Positions 11,388 through 23,300 of a stretch of DNA of 64,000 nt are shown here, piece by piece. The notes under the pieces were generated by a model. It was not told the DNA's origin, made no database searches, and saw only the letters and a program-made list of their open reading frames with translations. The stretch lies in contig CP141140.1 in NCBI GenBank assembly GCA_035235625.1, forward strand, positions 60,938,581 to 61,002,580, in the 5' to 3' direction. The position numbers were made by a program, and so were the translations under genes. The stretch is from Saururus chinensis (lineage: Eukaryota > Streptophyta > Magnoliopsida > Piperales > Saururaceae). Positions within the stretch are counted from its first letter, which is position 1. Every line of letters starts with the position of its first letter.

Positions 11388-11959
11388 CCGGATCCCGTTC
11401 TATTTTTGGGAGGAGTTTTCGGACTCGTTTGGAGTCTGTTTTCTTCCATTCTTGAGGCGTTCCTAGCTAATTCGAGGGTGATCTACACAATGGCATGGTC
11501 CATCCCTCGAGTTGGCGCTCCTATAAGGGAGGAACGACCCGGGGCAAGAGGAGGCTATGTCCACCGCCCTCCTACCCCGAGAGTGAGAGAGAGATGGCCC
11601 GGTTAGAGAGGAGGCTCCGTCCTCCGTTACCGGGCTAGATTAAGGGAAGTGGCCCGATGTAGGGGAGGCTCCGTTCTCCACCGAAGGGCCACAACGTGTG
11701 AAGGAACACCCCGAGTAGGGGAGGTTCTGTCCGCCTCCCACGGGCGCAAAAAACGAGGTCTCCGGGAAAGGGGAGAGTTGGTTGGGTTGTCTTTCGGTGT
11801 AAGACGATGAACGCGTGGAGGCTAGAGGAGGCTCTGTCCGCTGTCTCCAGATCTGAAGGGGAGGACGCCCAGAAACGTGCATCCTGAATACCGCTACCTC
11901 GTGAGATATCAGGGGAGTAAGGGTTTCTTACCTTCTAGTTAATTATGGAATGACATGTG

Positions 11960-12530
11960 TTAGTTGTGGTGTGTGCCGTCTCACTTTGGATTAGAGAGAG
12001 ACGGGTTGTGCGTGTGTTATATTGTGATATGTGTTGCTTATATGCATGATGTGTGCCGTCTCCCTCTGGGTTAGAGAGAGATGGGTTGTGCGTGTGTTTA
12101 TCTTATGATATGCTTTGCTTATATGCCATGATGTGTGTCGTCTCGCTCTGGGCTAGAGAGAGACGTGTTGTGTGTGTGTTGGGTCTCGGTTCAGTGATAG
12201 AGCGAGACCTGTGATTGTGTTCTGTCTCACTCTATGATAGAGCAAGACGTGTGATGTATGTGGTCTTGGCTCAGTGATGGAGTGAGACGTGTGATGTGTG
12301 GTCTCGGCTCAGTGATGGAGCGAGACGTGTGATGTGTGGTCTTGCTCTAGGATAGAGTGAGGAATGTTGTGATGGTCTTGCTCTGGGGTAGAGTGAGGCA
12401 TGTTGTGGTGGTCGTGTGGTGCTCGTCTCTATGATAGAGCGAGATGTGTGTTGCCGGTGTTTTACCGGGTTTTCGTATTGGTTGTGTGGTGCTCGTCTCT
12501 ATGATAGAGCGAGACGTGTGTTACCGGTGT
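11960..12530 (+). repeat. Array of hairpin-forming repeats in LTR copy 1
   Basis: About 11 degenerate units, each containing an inverted repeat of the form GTCTCGCTCT-loop-AGAGCGAGAC. The first three units are about 80 bp apart and include GTGTGCCGTCTC and TATATGC. Later units are 35-60 bp apart, and the last two are embedded in a roughly 70-bp repeat with GTGGTGCTCGTCTC. The array lies downstream of the TATA box, so each unit could form a stem-loop in the LTR transcript. Confidence 0.75.
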
Positions 12531-12883
12531 TTTCGTATAACTCCGATTAAATATTCGGAGATACGTATTTTATACGTATGTGTTTTTGGTGTGCTGGTTG
12601 TATGTAGTAGCCAATAGGCAGAACTACGTCTGGATCCGATCGTATCAGAGTAACATCGTGGATATTAGCCGATATGTACGTAGGCAACCAACGACAATGC
12701 AACGTTGGCCCGGTCCGAATTAGTTATATAATTAGGCCAGTTCTTGCCTATGCGCAACGGAGCGCTAAAGTTTCGTAGCACGTAGAGGAACGAGAAGACT
12801 CTCGCACGCAGAGTGTGCTGCGCTTGGTTCTGGGTTTGGTTTTCATCGATTTCTGGACCCCTGGCCCGGGTCGGGGCGTCACA

Positions 12884-13298
12884 GTAAAAAAAATTTTAAA
12901 ATAGATAGTGATATTTTTCCACCACTTTCTCTATACTTATAAGCTTTACACTACCTATTATTAGATAGAGAAAAATAAATATAAAATTATTTTTATTTTT
13001 AAATGCCCTCCTTTGCAATAAGCTTAATTAAAGTAAGCCCTCTATTACATAGGGTGTGTATCAATAGAAATCGGCTGCTAGTTAGTCAGTCGGTACAAAA
13101 GGCTACGAAGTAACCACCCCAGCCTATTTCCCAAACCATGCGCCACTTTGCAATAGGTGACTCATATTGGGTTTATTGCATAGTGATACATCTAAATATT
13201 TTCTAAGACTTAAATAAACTGAACTTGTGAAATTAAATTTCTCATATCTATTATCACAAAGTTTTAACTCACTATATTATATTTCTATTAAATTGTCT
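12884..13298. other. AT-rich intergenic DNA
   Basis: About 400 bp between the solo LTR and a small hAT-like MITE. I see no gene, promoter or repeat structure in it. Confidence 0.5.
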
Positions 13299-13629
13299 AA
13301 AAGGATGATGTCGGGTCAAGTTTTGCCAAACCCGAACTCAATATCATTTAAGAAATGGTAACTTGAACACACCCAAATAGCCCCAACCCAAACTCAACCC
13401 GTTTGACCCGATTAGAATTAAAAAATATTTTTTTTTATTTTTTAAAAAATATATAATTATAATACCTATAAAAATAAAAAAATATATTTATAACTTTATC
13501 CAGGTTGGGTTGCTTCATCTAAAAACTAAACCTAACCTAAATAATTATTTGAGTTAAGTTTTAAAAATTAAACTCGACTCATTAGGGTCGGGTAGGTTTT
13601 ACAATATACCCAACCCAAGTGGCATCCTT
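13299..13629. mobile_element. Small hAT-like MITE (decayed), 331 bp
   Basis: The ends are inverted: AAGGATGATGTCGGGTC at the left and, read inward from the right, AAGGATGCCACTTGGGTTGG. Flanking sequences AATTGTCT (13291-13298) and AATTGTTT (13630-13637) match at 7 of 8 bases, consistent with an old 8-bp hAT duplication. The interior is AT-rich. It belongs to the same type as the better preserved element at 48727-49079. Confidence 0.6.
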
Positions 13630-13905
13630 AATTGTTTATTATTTTATCAATTAATAAAAATAATATACAAAAATAATTATTTACGAGAGTTTGTGAGATG
13701 TACTTTTTATACTCGTTAGAAACTTGGCTTCAAACATGAGGTGTTGAGAAATGGTTTGATCACCTAATGAAAGTTGTTTTATCTGTGGGCAGTTGTAATG
13801 CAAGTCTGCTACACTAATTGCTTCTTGTCACAGGTTTATTTGGTAAGGGAGTTTCATAAGGGGAGATGTTTTGTATTCTCCCCACTAACAATGAGCGTAG
13901 AGTAA
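13630..13905. other. Intergenic DNA
   Basis: AT-rich spacer without recognisable gene or repeat ends. Confidence 0.4.
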
Positions 13906-14072
13906 GAGTTTGCTTGGGTGGCCATTTATAAAAGTAAGAGGAAAGACACTTTCTCCCTAACTCTCCTCGGGAGGAGGGTTGGAGGAGAAAGAGAATTTTC
14001 TCCATGATGTGATGTTTTATACCTATAAGAGAAATCTCTTTCTCTTCTAAATGGCCCCTTAGTTTACAATAG
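13906..14072. mobile_element. Foldback MITE-like palindrome
   Basis: The left arm TTGGGTGGCCATTTATAAAA and the right arm (read inward, CTAAGGGGCCATTTAGAAGA) are inverted copies that continue as AAGAGGAAAGA and AGAAAGAGATTT. The arms are about 35 bp and enclose roughly 100 bp. No target duplication is certain, so the exact ends are approximate. Confidence 0.4.
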
Positions 14073-16480
14073 GCCTTAAGTTAAGTATAAGAGGATTTCA
14101 TCTATGAAATTAATAGTGCACATGCTAACGTATATTAAGTGTTAGTGGTACCTCTAACATATGTGACGTTGATCTAAAATATCAAGGCTCTTTTATGTAG
14201 TTTATGTTAGGCCTATTGTTGATAGAAAGCATGAAAAATGATCCTTTTCTTGAGGTTATTTTATATGAGAGTCGTTCACATCGTTGAATTGGGCCACTCA
14301 AACATAATGACAACAGGCTTTTCATGATCTCGGGGAGGGGGAGTAGCGTCAGCCACCACCAGTGGACTTGTATATAGCTGAAATGGTCCAGCCATTACGT
14401 TGGAGTGGGGGCTCACTCGAAATTGGACTTGCCCATTTATCACTCCTTGGCCCTCGTGTCGACGTCCACATCGTCATATTCTTGTGGCTCAGCTCTCCAT
14501 CTTTTTGCCGGTTTCATAACGTATAATTATCCCAATTATCTTTATATTACTTTCTCTAAATTTATAGGCCTCACACCACTGATAACTAGATATTAAAAAA
14601 TGATTGTTATGTTATTAGGTGGTACCTATTTTTTTATCTAAAAAAGTGATGTAAGGCTTGCGGTGTAAAAAAATAGAATATAAATATTAATTTTATGGGT
14701 TAATTATATTATTTGTCATAATACTGCTAAGAGTTGGGATTACATGGTCACACTGCATTTTGTAAAAGAAAATGATTTATTTATTTATTTATTTATTCAC
14801 ATCAAAATCCTTAATTTAATTAGAATGAGAAAAGTGAATGCTCTTATTCTCGGGTAAGAGCCGCATTTTTGTACCCAATCAAGAGTTGGAGTAGAATTTT
14901 GGTATAGAGCAGAAATATAAGTTTCCTTTTGTATACGCCCACGTCACTCACATAACACTTTACCCTAGTAAGCACCGGGTCCATGCACCTTTGTATTGAA
15001 CATCCCTAGTAAGCACCTCCAACTACAATCAACTACAACCTACCTTACATCCTTCCTTTGTATCTATTTAATGTCATAGGTATATTATCTCTAGGTGGAT
15101 GTATGATTTAGTCAATGCAATGGTATGGCTTGATGCCGCAAAAAATTGAACGTAGAAATTTATAATTTTTTTTGTTAGGAAATTTATGCGGATAGGTAAT
15201 TTTGGAATCATAGATGCATAATATCTCGATAGAGTTGAGATATGGAACAGAATATAATAGGATGAGAGGTCTCTCATCCCCTCTTTCAGCCACCCCACCA
15301 GCGTTAGAATAGATGGTAGATATAACTCCCTCAATCAAAGAGACCTAGGGGCATATATCCCAACTGGTTGGGTCGTCGTGGGTTGAGAGGGCATCTAGGG
15401 GCACGGTGATCCTTTTCAGGTGCCTATGGTTCTATGTGGGAGAAAAAAATATCCAAAGACAACCTCATGGGATGCAAACAGAAGAAAAGGAAAGAAAAAT
15501 GAATAGCACCAAATGATCACTCAGATCATATAAGTATGTACTGATAAAGACAATAAATATTATCAAGTCAATGAAAAGGATGAACACATTATATATATAA
15601 TAGACAAAGATGAGTACTTCACCACCCTTTTTTTAACCAGCCTACCCTTAAATTCGTACGTGTATAAGGGGGCTGAGCAGGCTAATGTAAGGTGTGACGA
15701 ACTTCTCCTTCAATAAACAAGACTGACAAACCGAACCATTTAAAAAAAAAAGGATTGGAAGGAAGAGGAGATAGGAATGTGTGTCTGATTCTTGAGAAGA
15801 AAGAGTAAAAGATTGGCAAGTGGGCACACATGAGAAAAAGAAAGGAAGAAGATGCTGCTTTCCTTAATTACCTAATTAGGCAATGAAGATGAAGATCAAA
15901 GTGAGTGGGTGTTTGCCTTTTCCTCTTAGCTTTGGCAATATCCACTCTCCGTGCCCTACCTCTCCTGCTCTCCTTTGCATTGAACCGGTAAATCCGAGAC
16001 ATTAGGCATATACTAAATGATAAACTATCACGCACCAGCCATTTCATAGTTTGGCTGCTTGCTTAGAGCTAACCTGAACCGGCCCCTGGCTTGTCAAACA
16101 AATGTGCAAGTGGGTTCCTGATAGTTAAGCTTATCTTAGCTAGCTCACCACACTAACTATTTTATTATGAGTGACTCATGAAAAAAGTAAACAACAAATT
16201 ACTTTTTGGTTCTGTAAAGATGGGATGGAATTTAAGGGATAAAAAGTTTGCTAGTCCCCCACCCTACCAGATTTTGCATAATTCGGGAAGTAAATAATGT
16301 TAAACCTACGTTCTTCTATCTATCAGATAAACCCCAAGGGCTTATATTTTGAGGAAATTATTTTTTAGAAAAGTTAACCATAGGATTATGGAAAGAACCC
16401 AAGAGATGTCATTTAATGCAATTTAAATTCACATGTGTGAATTATTTTGAAAACTTAAGACATTTATACCCCTACACATA
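14073..16480. other. Intergenic DNA, no recognised gene
   Basis: About 2.4 kb of AT-rich sequence. Open frames do not exceed 86 codons and resemble no family known to me. A TTTA tetranucleotide run lies at about 14775-14795. A block at 15350-15420 (GGTTGGGTCGTCGTGGG) could be part of a SINE or an LTR, but it lacks convincing boxes or ends. Confidence 0.4.
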
Positions 16481-16489
16481 GTGGTCTCC

Positions 16490-17530
16490 TTTTGCCCATT
16501 GAAACAACTCCCTCTACCCCGACTCCCTCTTGGCCCCAGCTGCGTCTTTGCCTGGCTCCAACTCCATCTCTGTCTCCATCCCGTGCTCAGCCTTGGCTCC
16601 GTCTCCATCTCGTGCTCAGCCTTGGCTCCGTCTCCATCTCTGTCGCGGCCCTAACTCTATCTCAGTCTCAGCCCCGGCTCCTGTGACGTAGGAGAGGCTG
16701 GGTTGTAACGGGGAATTGGGTGGTCTAGGTTGTGATGGCCTGCAAGGGGTTGTGTTGAGAACAATTTTTTTTGGGGAGGCTTTGTAGGGGGGTTGCATTG
16801 CAGTGGGGAATAGAGGGTCTGAGTTGCGATAGAGAATAGGGGGGTGTTGCAACAACTTGTAGCTTGTAAGGGGAGGTTGCGTTGTGATCGGTTGTAGGGG
16901 GACTAGGTTGTGATGGGTTGCAGGAGGGGTTGACTTGCAATGGTCCGGGGGGGGCGGGGGGGGGGGAGGAGGATGACCTGCAGGGCACTTGGTCTTGGTA
17001 TACAGTGGTAGTTCTTCTACTTTAGCTCTTCGTTGATGCAATATCAAATGAACTAGTTGTTGGCACACATATGGGAGGGGCACCAGAGATGAGGAGAACG
17101 GGGAACAGAGGGGCTGAGATAAGGGAGAAGGTGGAAGGGAGGGTAGTGTTGCAATGGGGAATAGGGGGGCCTCATCTTTTGCTTTAGCTATTTGTTGATG
17201 CAATACCAGATGAACTTGTAGCCAGTGCACACATAGGTCAAGTGGAGAAGAGGGAGACACCAGAACGGAGGGCCAAAGACAAGGAAGAAGGCGAAACAGA
17301 GGGGCGGAGATGAGGGTGTTAGATATAAATGAGAAGGCAGAAGAGAGGGGCGAAGGGCAAAAGGGATGTGCAGTGGGTGGAAGGGAGAGGCAAGGCAGGA
17401 ACAAGGCACCAAAGCTGAGGGAGAAGCTGGAAGGGAGAGGTTGGGTAGGGATGAGGAGCCGGAGATGAGGGAGAATGCAAAAGGGAGAAGTGGAGGGCAA
17501 GAGGGAGTTGTGAGCAATGGCATTATGGCG
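16490..17530. repeat. Degenerate G-rich / CTCCATCTC tandem repeat region
   Basis: At 16555-16640 a unit of about 30 bp containing CTTGGCTCCGTCTCCATCTC is repeated. From 16690 to 16990 G-rich motifs recur (GGGGTTG, GGGGGGTTGC, AGGTTGTGATGG), ending in long G runs around 16947-16970. Two further direct copies of a roughly 150-bp block start near 17020 and 17185 (GTTGATGCAATA...ATGAACT, then a GAGGGAGA-type purine-rich tail). The minus strand is open for 359 codons (16616-17695), but the translation is Pro/Ser/Leu-rich low complexity and I do not call it a gene. Confidence 0.6.
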
Positions 17531-17749
17531 AGAAGGGTATTTTGGGGTCTTCAAAGTAGATTCCTTCATATTTACCAAACATACATATGCCCATTTTGGA
17601 TAAATTTTACATTTAAGTCCCTTGATATAATTCCTTCTTACATTTTTAATGTCAGTCATAAAATAAATTGGCCGACATTTTGAATACATGATCATAATTA
17701 ATTAGATTCATAGCCCATGTGTATCCCAAAGATAATAACCCTAAACCAT

Positions 17750-17955
17750 TACTCCCTCAGTACTAAATTAATACTACAATTTGACAAAAAAGTTTGTTCC
17801 ATATTTATAGCTTCATTTTGTTCAATTTTAGTATTTAGCTACTTAAAAAATAATATCATAAGCTTATTTTACTTTCTCTTGGATGTGGGTTATACTATTC
17901 AATAAAAAAAACACGATTTTTTAAAATAGAACTACTAATATGAGATGGAGGTAGT
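17750..17955. mobile_element. Stowaway-like MITE, 206 bp
   Basis: The left end TACTCCCTCAGTACTAAATT and the right end (inverted TACTACCTCCATCTCATATT) match the Stowaway terminal pattern, with a TA dinucleotide at each border as expected for Tc1/mariner-type insertion. Confidence 0.65.
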
Positions 17956-17960
17956 ACTTT

Positions 17961-18128
17961 TTACTCTCTTCATCTTATATTAATTGTTCCATTGAAAAAT
18001 AATATTTTAAAAAGCCAATCCACTAATTTTTTCATTCAATCTACTAATTTGTATTCTTTATTCACTAATTAGCATGAGAAAGATAACATAAAAAAGGCTA
18101 TTAATATGGGCGGGCCACAAGGGGAGTA
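17961..18128. mobile_element. Stowaway-like MITE, 168 bp
   Basis: TACTCTCTTCATCTTATATT at the left pairs with an inverted TACTCCCCTTGTGG end at 18128. Internal arms (TTAATTGTTCC and GGCTATTAA) are of the same family as the other Stowaway copies. It lies 5 bp after the preceding MITE, so two independent insertions sit side by side. Confidence 0.6.
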
Positions 18129-18450
18129 TTAATTTAGAAGACACAAGTTGTTGCAGCTAAAACAAAAATGCTCTCGGGATGAACTGATTTTTTTTTGCTA
18201 GATGAATGTACTGATATATGGAGGCAATCTAGTAGGAGCAAAGCTTGTGTTTTGACATTGTGAATTGTTGAAGGTTGAGGTCGTAGGAAGCCGGTGTAAT
18301 TTGTTGGCTTCATGTGCGAAACGTGTGCAGGGTTGGGAGCCACACATGTTGAAAATGAGCGTTGGAGTATGAGTTGTGCATAATACGATGGCTGCCTCCC
18401 CTAGACATTTTTGCGCATTTTGTATCCATATAAGTTAGCCTTGTTAGTAA
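18129..18450. other. Intergenic DNA
   Basis: About 320 bp between MITEs and the Harbinger relic. Nothing recognisable. Confidence 0.4.
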
Positions 18451-19032
18451 GAGTCTCCAATGGGAGATGTCAAATGAGCTGTTGATCTCAATTTGACATC
18501 TTTATTTACTATGTAACAATTTGACAACATGTAAACTCCAATCATAGATGTTAAATATATATTTTTAATATTATTTCTATTTAACATTAAATGTACTTTA
18601 AATATATAATTTTTAAATAATTAATAATATTAAAATATAGATTCATAAACAATAAATAAAGTAAAAATACATGATCACTAAAATAAAAATACATAATCAT
18701 GTAAATTTTAAAAAAAAAATACAATAAAAATACATAAAAAGTAAATATACATAATAACTTCAGAACAAATAGAAATAAAATAAAAATACATATTATAATA
18801 ATTTTATGCTACTACCACCCCCTGTGAAAATTCCACTAGTGCTCAACCGAATAAGTTTGGAGTTGACAATGTGTTCCTTTATCACGAAATTGCAAGTGAC
18901 TTTAAATGAAATCCTTAAATTCCGTTGTTTGCTCAAGTGACACTGCAAGTTCTTATTGCCACCCTCTCCTGTATCATAATTGAGTGAAAGATTTTTATCT
19001 TCAATAATCATGTTGTGCATTATAATGCACAT
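18451..19032 (-). pseudogene. PIF/Harbinger (HARBI1/ALP1-like) element relic with transposase C-terminus
   Basis: On the minus strand 18793-19032 encodes a frame beginning MCIIMHNMIIEDKNLS, which matches the conserved CIILHNMIVEDE block near the C-terminus of plant HARBI1/ALP1-like DDE nucleases. It is followed by a weakly similar LQCHLSKQRNLRISFK stretch. Outward lies an AT-rich tail and an end-like sequence GAGTCTCCAATGGGAGAT at 18451-18468, next to TAA (18448-18450). That fits the terminal repeat and 3-bp target of PIF/Harbinger elements. The catalytic part of the transposase is missing upstream and the opposite end was not found, so this is a truncated, dead copy. Confidence 0.6.
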
Positions 19033-20924
19033 TTTTATTATATGTGTTATTAAATTTTAATTATTTACTCGCAAACTCATGAATCAAAGGTAAAAAAGCT
19101 GTTTGAAGCCAAAAAACTAAATTTAATAAAATTGAATTTGACCCTAAACCTAGTTAACGAATTATCAAGTAATCATCTACTTTAAAATCTCTAAAACAAG
19201 TAAGAATGAAAAACAACATAAATAAAAGAAGTGAAGTTATCGAAACTACCAAAAACAAGTAATAGAATTCAAAGCTAAATATAAAAAAATCAAAACATTG
19301 AGAATCAATTTAAACTAAGAAAACAATATCGAACAATTCAAATACTTACAAAACTACTAAGGCATGAGAAACCACACAAATTAAATTGTAAAGAGTCATG
19401 TTCAAGATTGTTGATTTGATTTCCAAACTATTTGATAATACATTAAAATTCAATAATATGTATTATGGAAAATATCATCATTAAGCATATTTTCTAAAGT
19501 AAAAATTATGTTCCATTTTGCTTAATAAAATTAAGACTAAGTCTATAATTGAATCCACAAGATGCAAATCACAATTAATACCTAACCCTGATTCAAGAGT
19601 TTAAAATCCAAATAACTAACTAATAAAAACTACCTTAAATTATAAGAAGAACATAATTAATCTTATATCTAAGATAGAATTTGTCAATTAAAAATAGATA
19701 GAACAATCAAGCAATAAAATACATGTAAAATAAATCAATCAACTCTCATGACTATTGATCCATACAAAATTAACAAGGCTTCATTTTAGCCTTAAATAAA
19801 AAAAATTAGCTACTCATTAACCTAAGAACTAAACCCATAATCTCTATTATATTAAGTGAATAAAAACTTATAAGTTTGGTAGAAAATCAAGAAAAATTCA
19901 AAAAGTTTGGACTACTAGAGGACCAATGAACAAGATTACTATTCATTGTCTTCAACCTCTAGCCGCTACCGTGCTTGCTATATGGAAAAATAGGTGCCCT
20001 AAACCTTTTCTTGTTATCAAGCTGCAGCAGCATTACAAAGAACACCTCAAGGAGACATGATTTAACGTTTTGTGTGGGTAGATAAAAGAATAGGTTGTAA
20101 ACATACCTATCAAAGCTAAAAGGCCAGTTTTTTTATTGTTAAACCCGTGCCAAAAATAACCTTATGCTTAAAATAGCTGGGCTAAGTCGAGATCTGCTAT
20201 AACATGCATTGTATAGAGGGGTTTAATAAATGAGTGCTATTTGGATGAACTTCGGCTCACCAGCATCACCATGAGCTAGGGCATTATTGGCCATTAGATT
20301 TCGATTTAACGACGGATATTACGCGGGGGGAGATTAATTTTTTGACCCTCTATCATCTTTGATCTTGATATGATAGCTCATAATATCTTTACTCACACTG
20401 ACATGCGTAAACTTAGTCTTATGCAAACTTTTTTCTTAATGAATAAGATCATTAATATTACATGTTAGGCTGCCTTCATCACCGGTTACTTAAATTGAGG
20501 CCAGGTTTGAGTTGCTCCAGCAAGGACGACTCAAACTAGACTTTGAATGCCTCATAAATATAACTATTTCAGGGCGTTCACATGGTAGCACACTAGGACC
20601 GTAAGGTTGCAACTTTTTCCTCTTTTACTCCTATTTCGCCAGCCTTATATTGCTATAATTGTGAATGCCCTGCTTTTACTTTAGAGCGTTCAATGCTTGA
20701 TTTGGGTCGTTTTGACTGTCGTAACTCAAACCCGGCTTTTAAATTGGGGTTGAGAAGAGTTTTTTTTTTGCACTTTTCGACAATGAGCTGAGCGTAAACT
20801 CTTTATAAGAGCTGTTCATTTATGAGCTTGATAGCATACATATTAGTACATGTTAATATTAATATTATTAATGCTAACATATGTTAACATGTACACTATT
20901 AATCTTAAATATTAATGGCTTTTA
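19033..20924. other. AT-rich intergenic DNA, no recognised gene
   Basis: About 1.9 kb. No ORF of recognisable family. From about 20200 the composition becomes more balanced, and sequences such as GAGCTGAGCG and the ATTAATATTAAT runs suggest old hAT-like debris. A 33-bp sequence at 20892-20924 (TACACTATTAATCTTAAATA...) is repeated at 26862 on the other side of the LTR insertion. Confidence 0.4.
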
Positions 20925-22434
20925 TGTAACATCCAGGATTTTTCTCAATTCTTGAAGTCGACCACGTGGGGATTAGGGTGTTGGACCCCTTAACTTTTTT
21001 ATAAGAATAACTTAATCATAAGTTAGTAGTGATAGTTGAAACCTATGTAGTTAGAAAGTAGATAAACAGAGCTTCAAAGTCACTAAGAACGCGCGAATCT
21101 GAATTCAGATGAGGGAGATACGACTATTCAAAGTTGGGTATATGACATAAGGCCCGTTTACCCAATTTAGATGTGTATTTGGCATGTTTAAGTCGTTTTG
21201 CAAGCCCGGTTGTTTACAATTCCGAAAATTAATTTTTAAGGTCCTAATTAGGTGGCCTAATTAGGGAGGATTGCCCAAATTCTAAGAGGATTAGGATTCC
21301 TAATCATCATGTTTATAAAAAGGCTTTTGAGGGCATAATTAAAAAGATATTTTTTTGGCTGAGGAAGGAGAGAGGGCGGAAGGGGCGGAAAAGGCTGTAG
21401 AAGGCGAGGCTCCGGCGAGGTTTTTGCGGCGGTGGATCGACAACAAACCGACAATTAAGGTAGGTTGGTTTTCTTAGTTTTGAATGGATTAAATCTGCAA
21501 ACGGTTATGTAATTAAAATCTCTGCAATGGGTGTGCAATGGTTTTGGAATTTTTTTAAAGTGTTTTCTGCAGAGATCATTGTTTCCGTAATTACGAGGAA
21601 CATTGAATCTGCAGTAAAAAAAAAAAAAATTGGCAGCTAGCCGGTTAGTTGCTGGGTCGGTCTTCTTTTGGCAAGTAACCTGGGTCGTTGGGGGGGGTGG
21701 GGCGAACCCGTTGGCAGCTATTTCCACGCCGCTGCGTGGCTACAAAAAAAAAAAAAAGCCGCAGCAGCCCCACCACTCCATAAAAAAAAAAAGGAAAGGC
21801 GGCCTTTTGGCCACCGGCCGGCAACGGGACCGACCTTGTCGGTTCCGCCATACTCCGGCGGTCCGGGGGCTGTGTGCCGCCCTGTAACGACCTATTTTTC
21901 GGTTACGCTTAACCCAGGAGGGTTAAGGGTAATTTGGTAATTTAAGATTAATATTAAGGGTTTTTATTAGATGAAATACCCGTAGCCAGGTAGAGCTTGG
22001 CATTACGAGCGTAACGATTCGAAGAACGCGCAAAACGAAGGTCGGGACCGGAAATTATGATATTTAAGAAACGTGCAATATAGGTGGGACCCACTTGAAA
22101 ATAGTGTGATTTGCTACTTTAAGTGGGTTTGTATTGAAGGGCTCGTCGATATGAGTCTAACGGTACTTAGAATGCGCAAATCCGAGTCCGGGGTAAGAAG
22201 TTACGCGCGTTTGAAGTTTTATGAATAAAAATAAAAGAAAAAGAAAAAAATCGGAACAGCGCGTGATGGACGTGCGCGGTACGCGCGATCGCGGCTCGCA
22301 TAGCGCGCGGCCGCGATGTGCGGTCATTGCATGTGTGGCACGTATCGACGGGCGCCGCGGTATAACGCGGCGCGGCGCCACGGGTTTAACGGGGTGGCGC
22401 CGTTGATTTCGTCTCGGCTCAGGCTATAAATACC

Positions 22435-22442
22435 CCATTCTG
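22435..22442 (+). promoter_or_regulatory. TATA box of LTR family A, copy 2
   Basis: TATAAATA followed by CCCC, at the same relative position as in copy 1 and preceded by a GC-rich, CpG-containing block. Confidence 0.65.
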
Positions 22443-22455
22443 GACGCAGAACTTC

Positions 22456-22980
22456 TCTACCCCTGTTTCTGACCGTTCTGAGGCCGATTAAGGCCGTTCA
22501 AAACCCATTTCCTACTAAATCAAGTATGCTCTACGCAATGGAGCTGTCCGTTCTTCAAGTTGGAGACCGTATGATGAGGAAACGTCCCAAGACAAGAGGA
22601 GGTCCTGCCCGTTATCTTCATACACCGACGAACTTTGTTTTCTCTGTTTCTAGCCATCCCAACTCCGATTTAGTCGGTTCAAGAGGCGTTCTTGACTAAA
22701 TCAAGTATGTTCTACGTGGTGGAGGGTTCCGTTTTCTAAGTTGGCAATCGTATGAAGAGGAAACGCCCCAAGACAAAGAAAGGTTCTACCCGTACCGACA
22801 AACTTTGTTTTCTCTGTTTCTGGCCATCCCAACTCCGATTTAGTCAATCCAAGAGGCGTTCTTGACTAAATCAAGTATGTTCTACGCGATGGAGAGGTCC
22901 TTTCTTTGATTCGGAAACCGTATAAGGAGGAAATACCCCGAGACAAGGAGAGGCTCCACCCGTCATCCTCAAGCAACAAA
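22456..22980 (+). repeat. Three ~175-bp tandem repeats in LTR copy 2
   Basis: Units begin near 22456, 22636 and 22806 with CTGTTTCTGGCCATCCCAAC-like sequence and contain ACTAAATCAAGTATG and a GAGGAAACG...AAGACAAG motif. Divergence between the units is moderate. Confidence 0.7.
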
Positions 22981-23300
22981 CAAGAAATATGGGCCCGGAG
23001 CAAGACGGGATTTTGTCCAAAGTTGCCAAGCTACATCAAGAGAAGTAATCCAGACTAGGGGAGGTTCTGTCCGCCACTCACGGGCACAGGAAACGAGAAG
23101 AGTCTCCGGCAAGGAGAACATTTATACGTAGTCTTTCGGTACAAGACGAGGAACGTATGGAGGCTAGAGGAAGCTCCGTCTAATATCTTCGGATCTGAAG
23201 GGGAGGATGCTCGTGTGAGCAACTCCGTATACCGCTACTATACGAGACATAAGGGCAATAAGCAACTCTGTATTCCGCTACTATACCTATATGCTATGTA

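Larger units (their letters stand above)
10700..12883 (+). mobile_element. Solo LTR (family A, copy 1), 2184 bp, TSD GTAAA
   Basis: The sequence starts TGTAACGACCC and ends GGGGCGTCACA, and is flanked by the perfect 5-bp duplication GTAAA (10695-10699 and 12884-12888). It has no gag-pol, primer-binding site or second LTR, so it is a solo LTR left by recombination within a retrotransposon. Inside are a very CpG-rich block (11110-11365), a TATA box TATAAATA at 11380-11387, a region of degenerate repeats (11490-11880) and an array of hairpin-forming repeats (11960-12530). Near the 3' end (12600-12725) lies a block around GGCAGAACTACG and CAACGTTGGCCC that is shared with the LTRs at 21883-24220 and 20925-26857. 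Long LTRs of this type are usual for Ty3/gypsy elements; the clade cannot be assigned without internal domains. Confidence 0.85.

Noticed and set aside
15350-15420. Possible second SINE (GGTTGGGTCGTCGTGGG)
   Set aside because: No A box at the right distance, no tail and no target duplication.
16616-17695. 359-codon minus-strand open frame
   Set aside because: It is Pro/Ser/Leu low complexity arising from G-rich tandem repeats, other frames are open too, and it has no recognisable domain.
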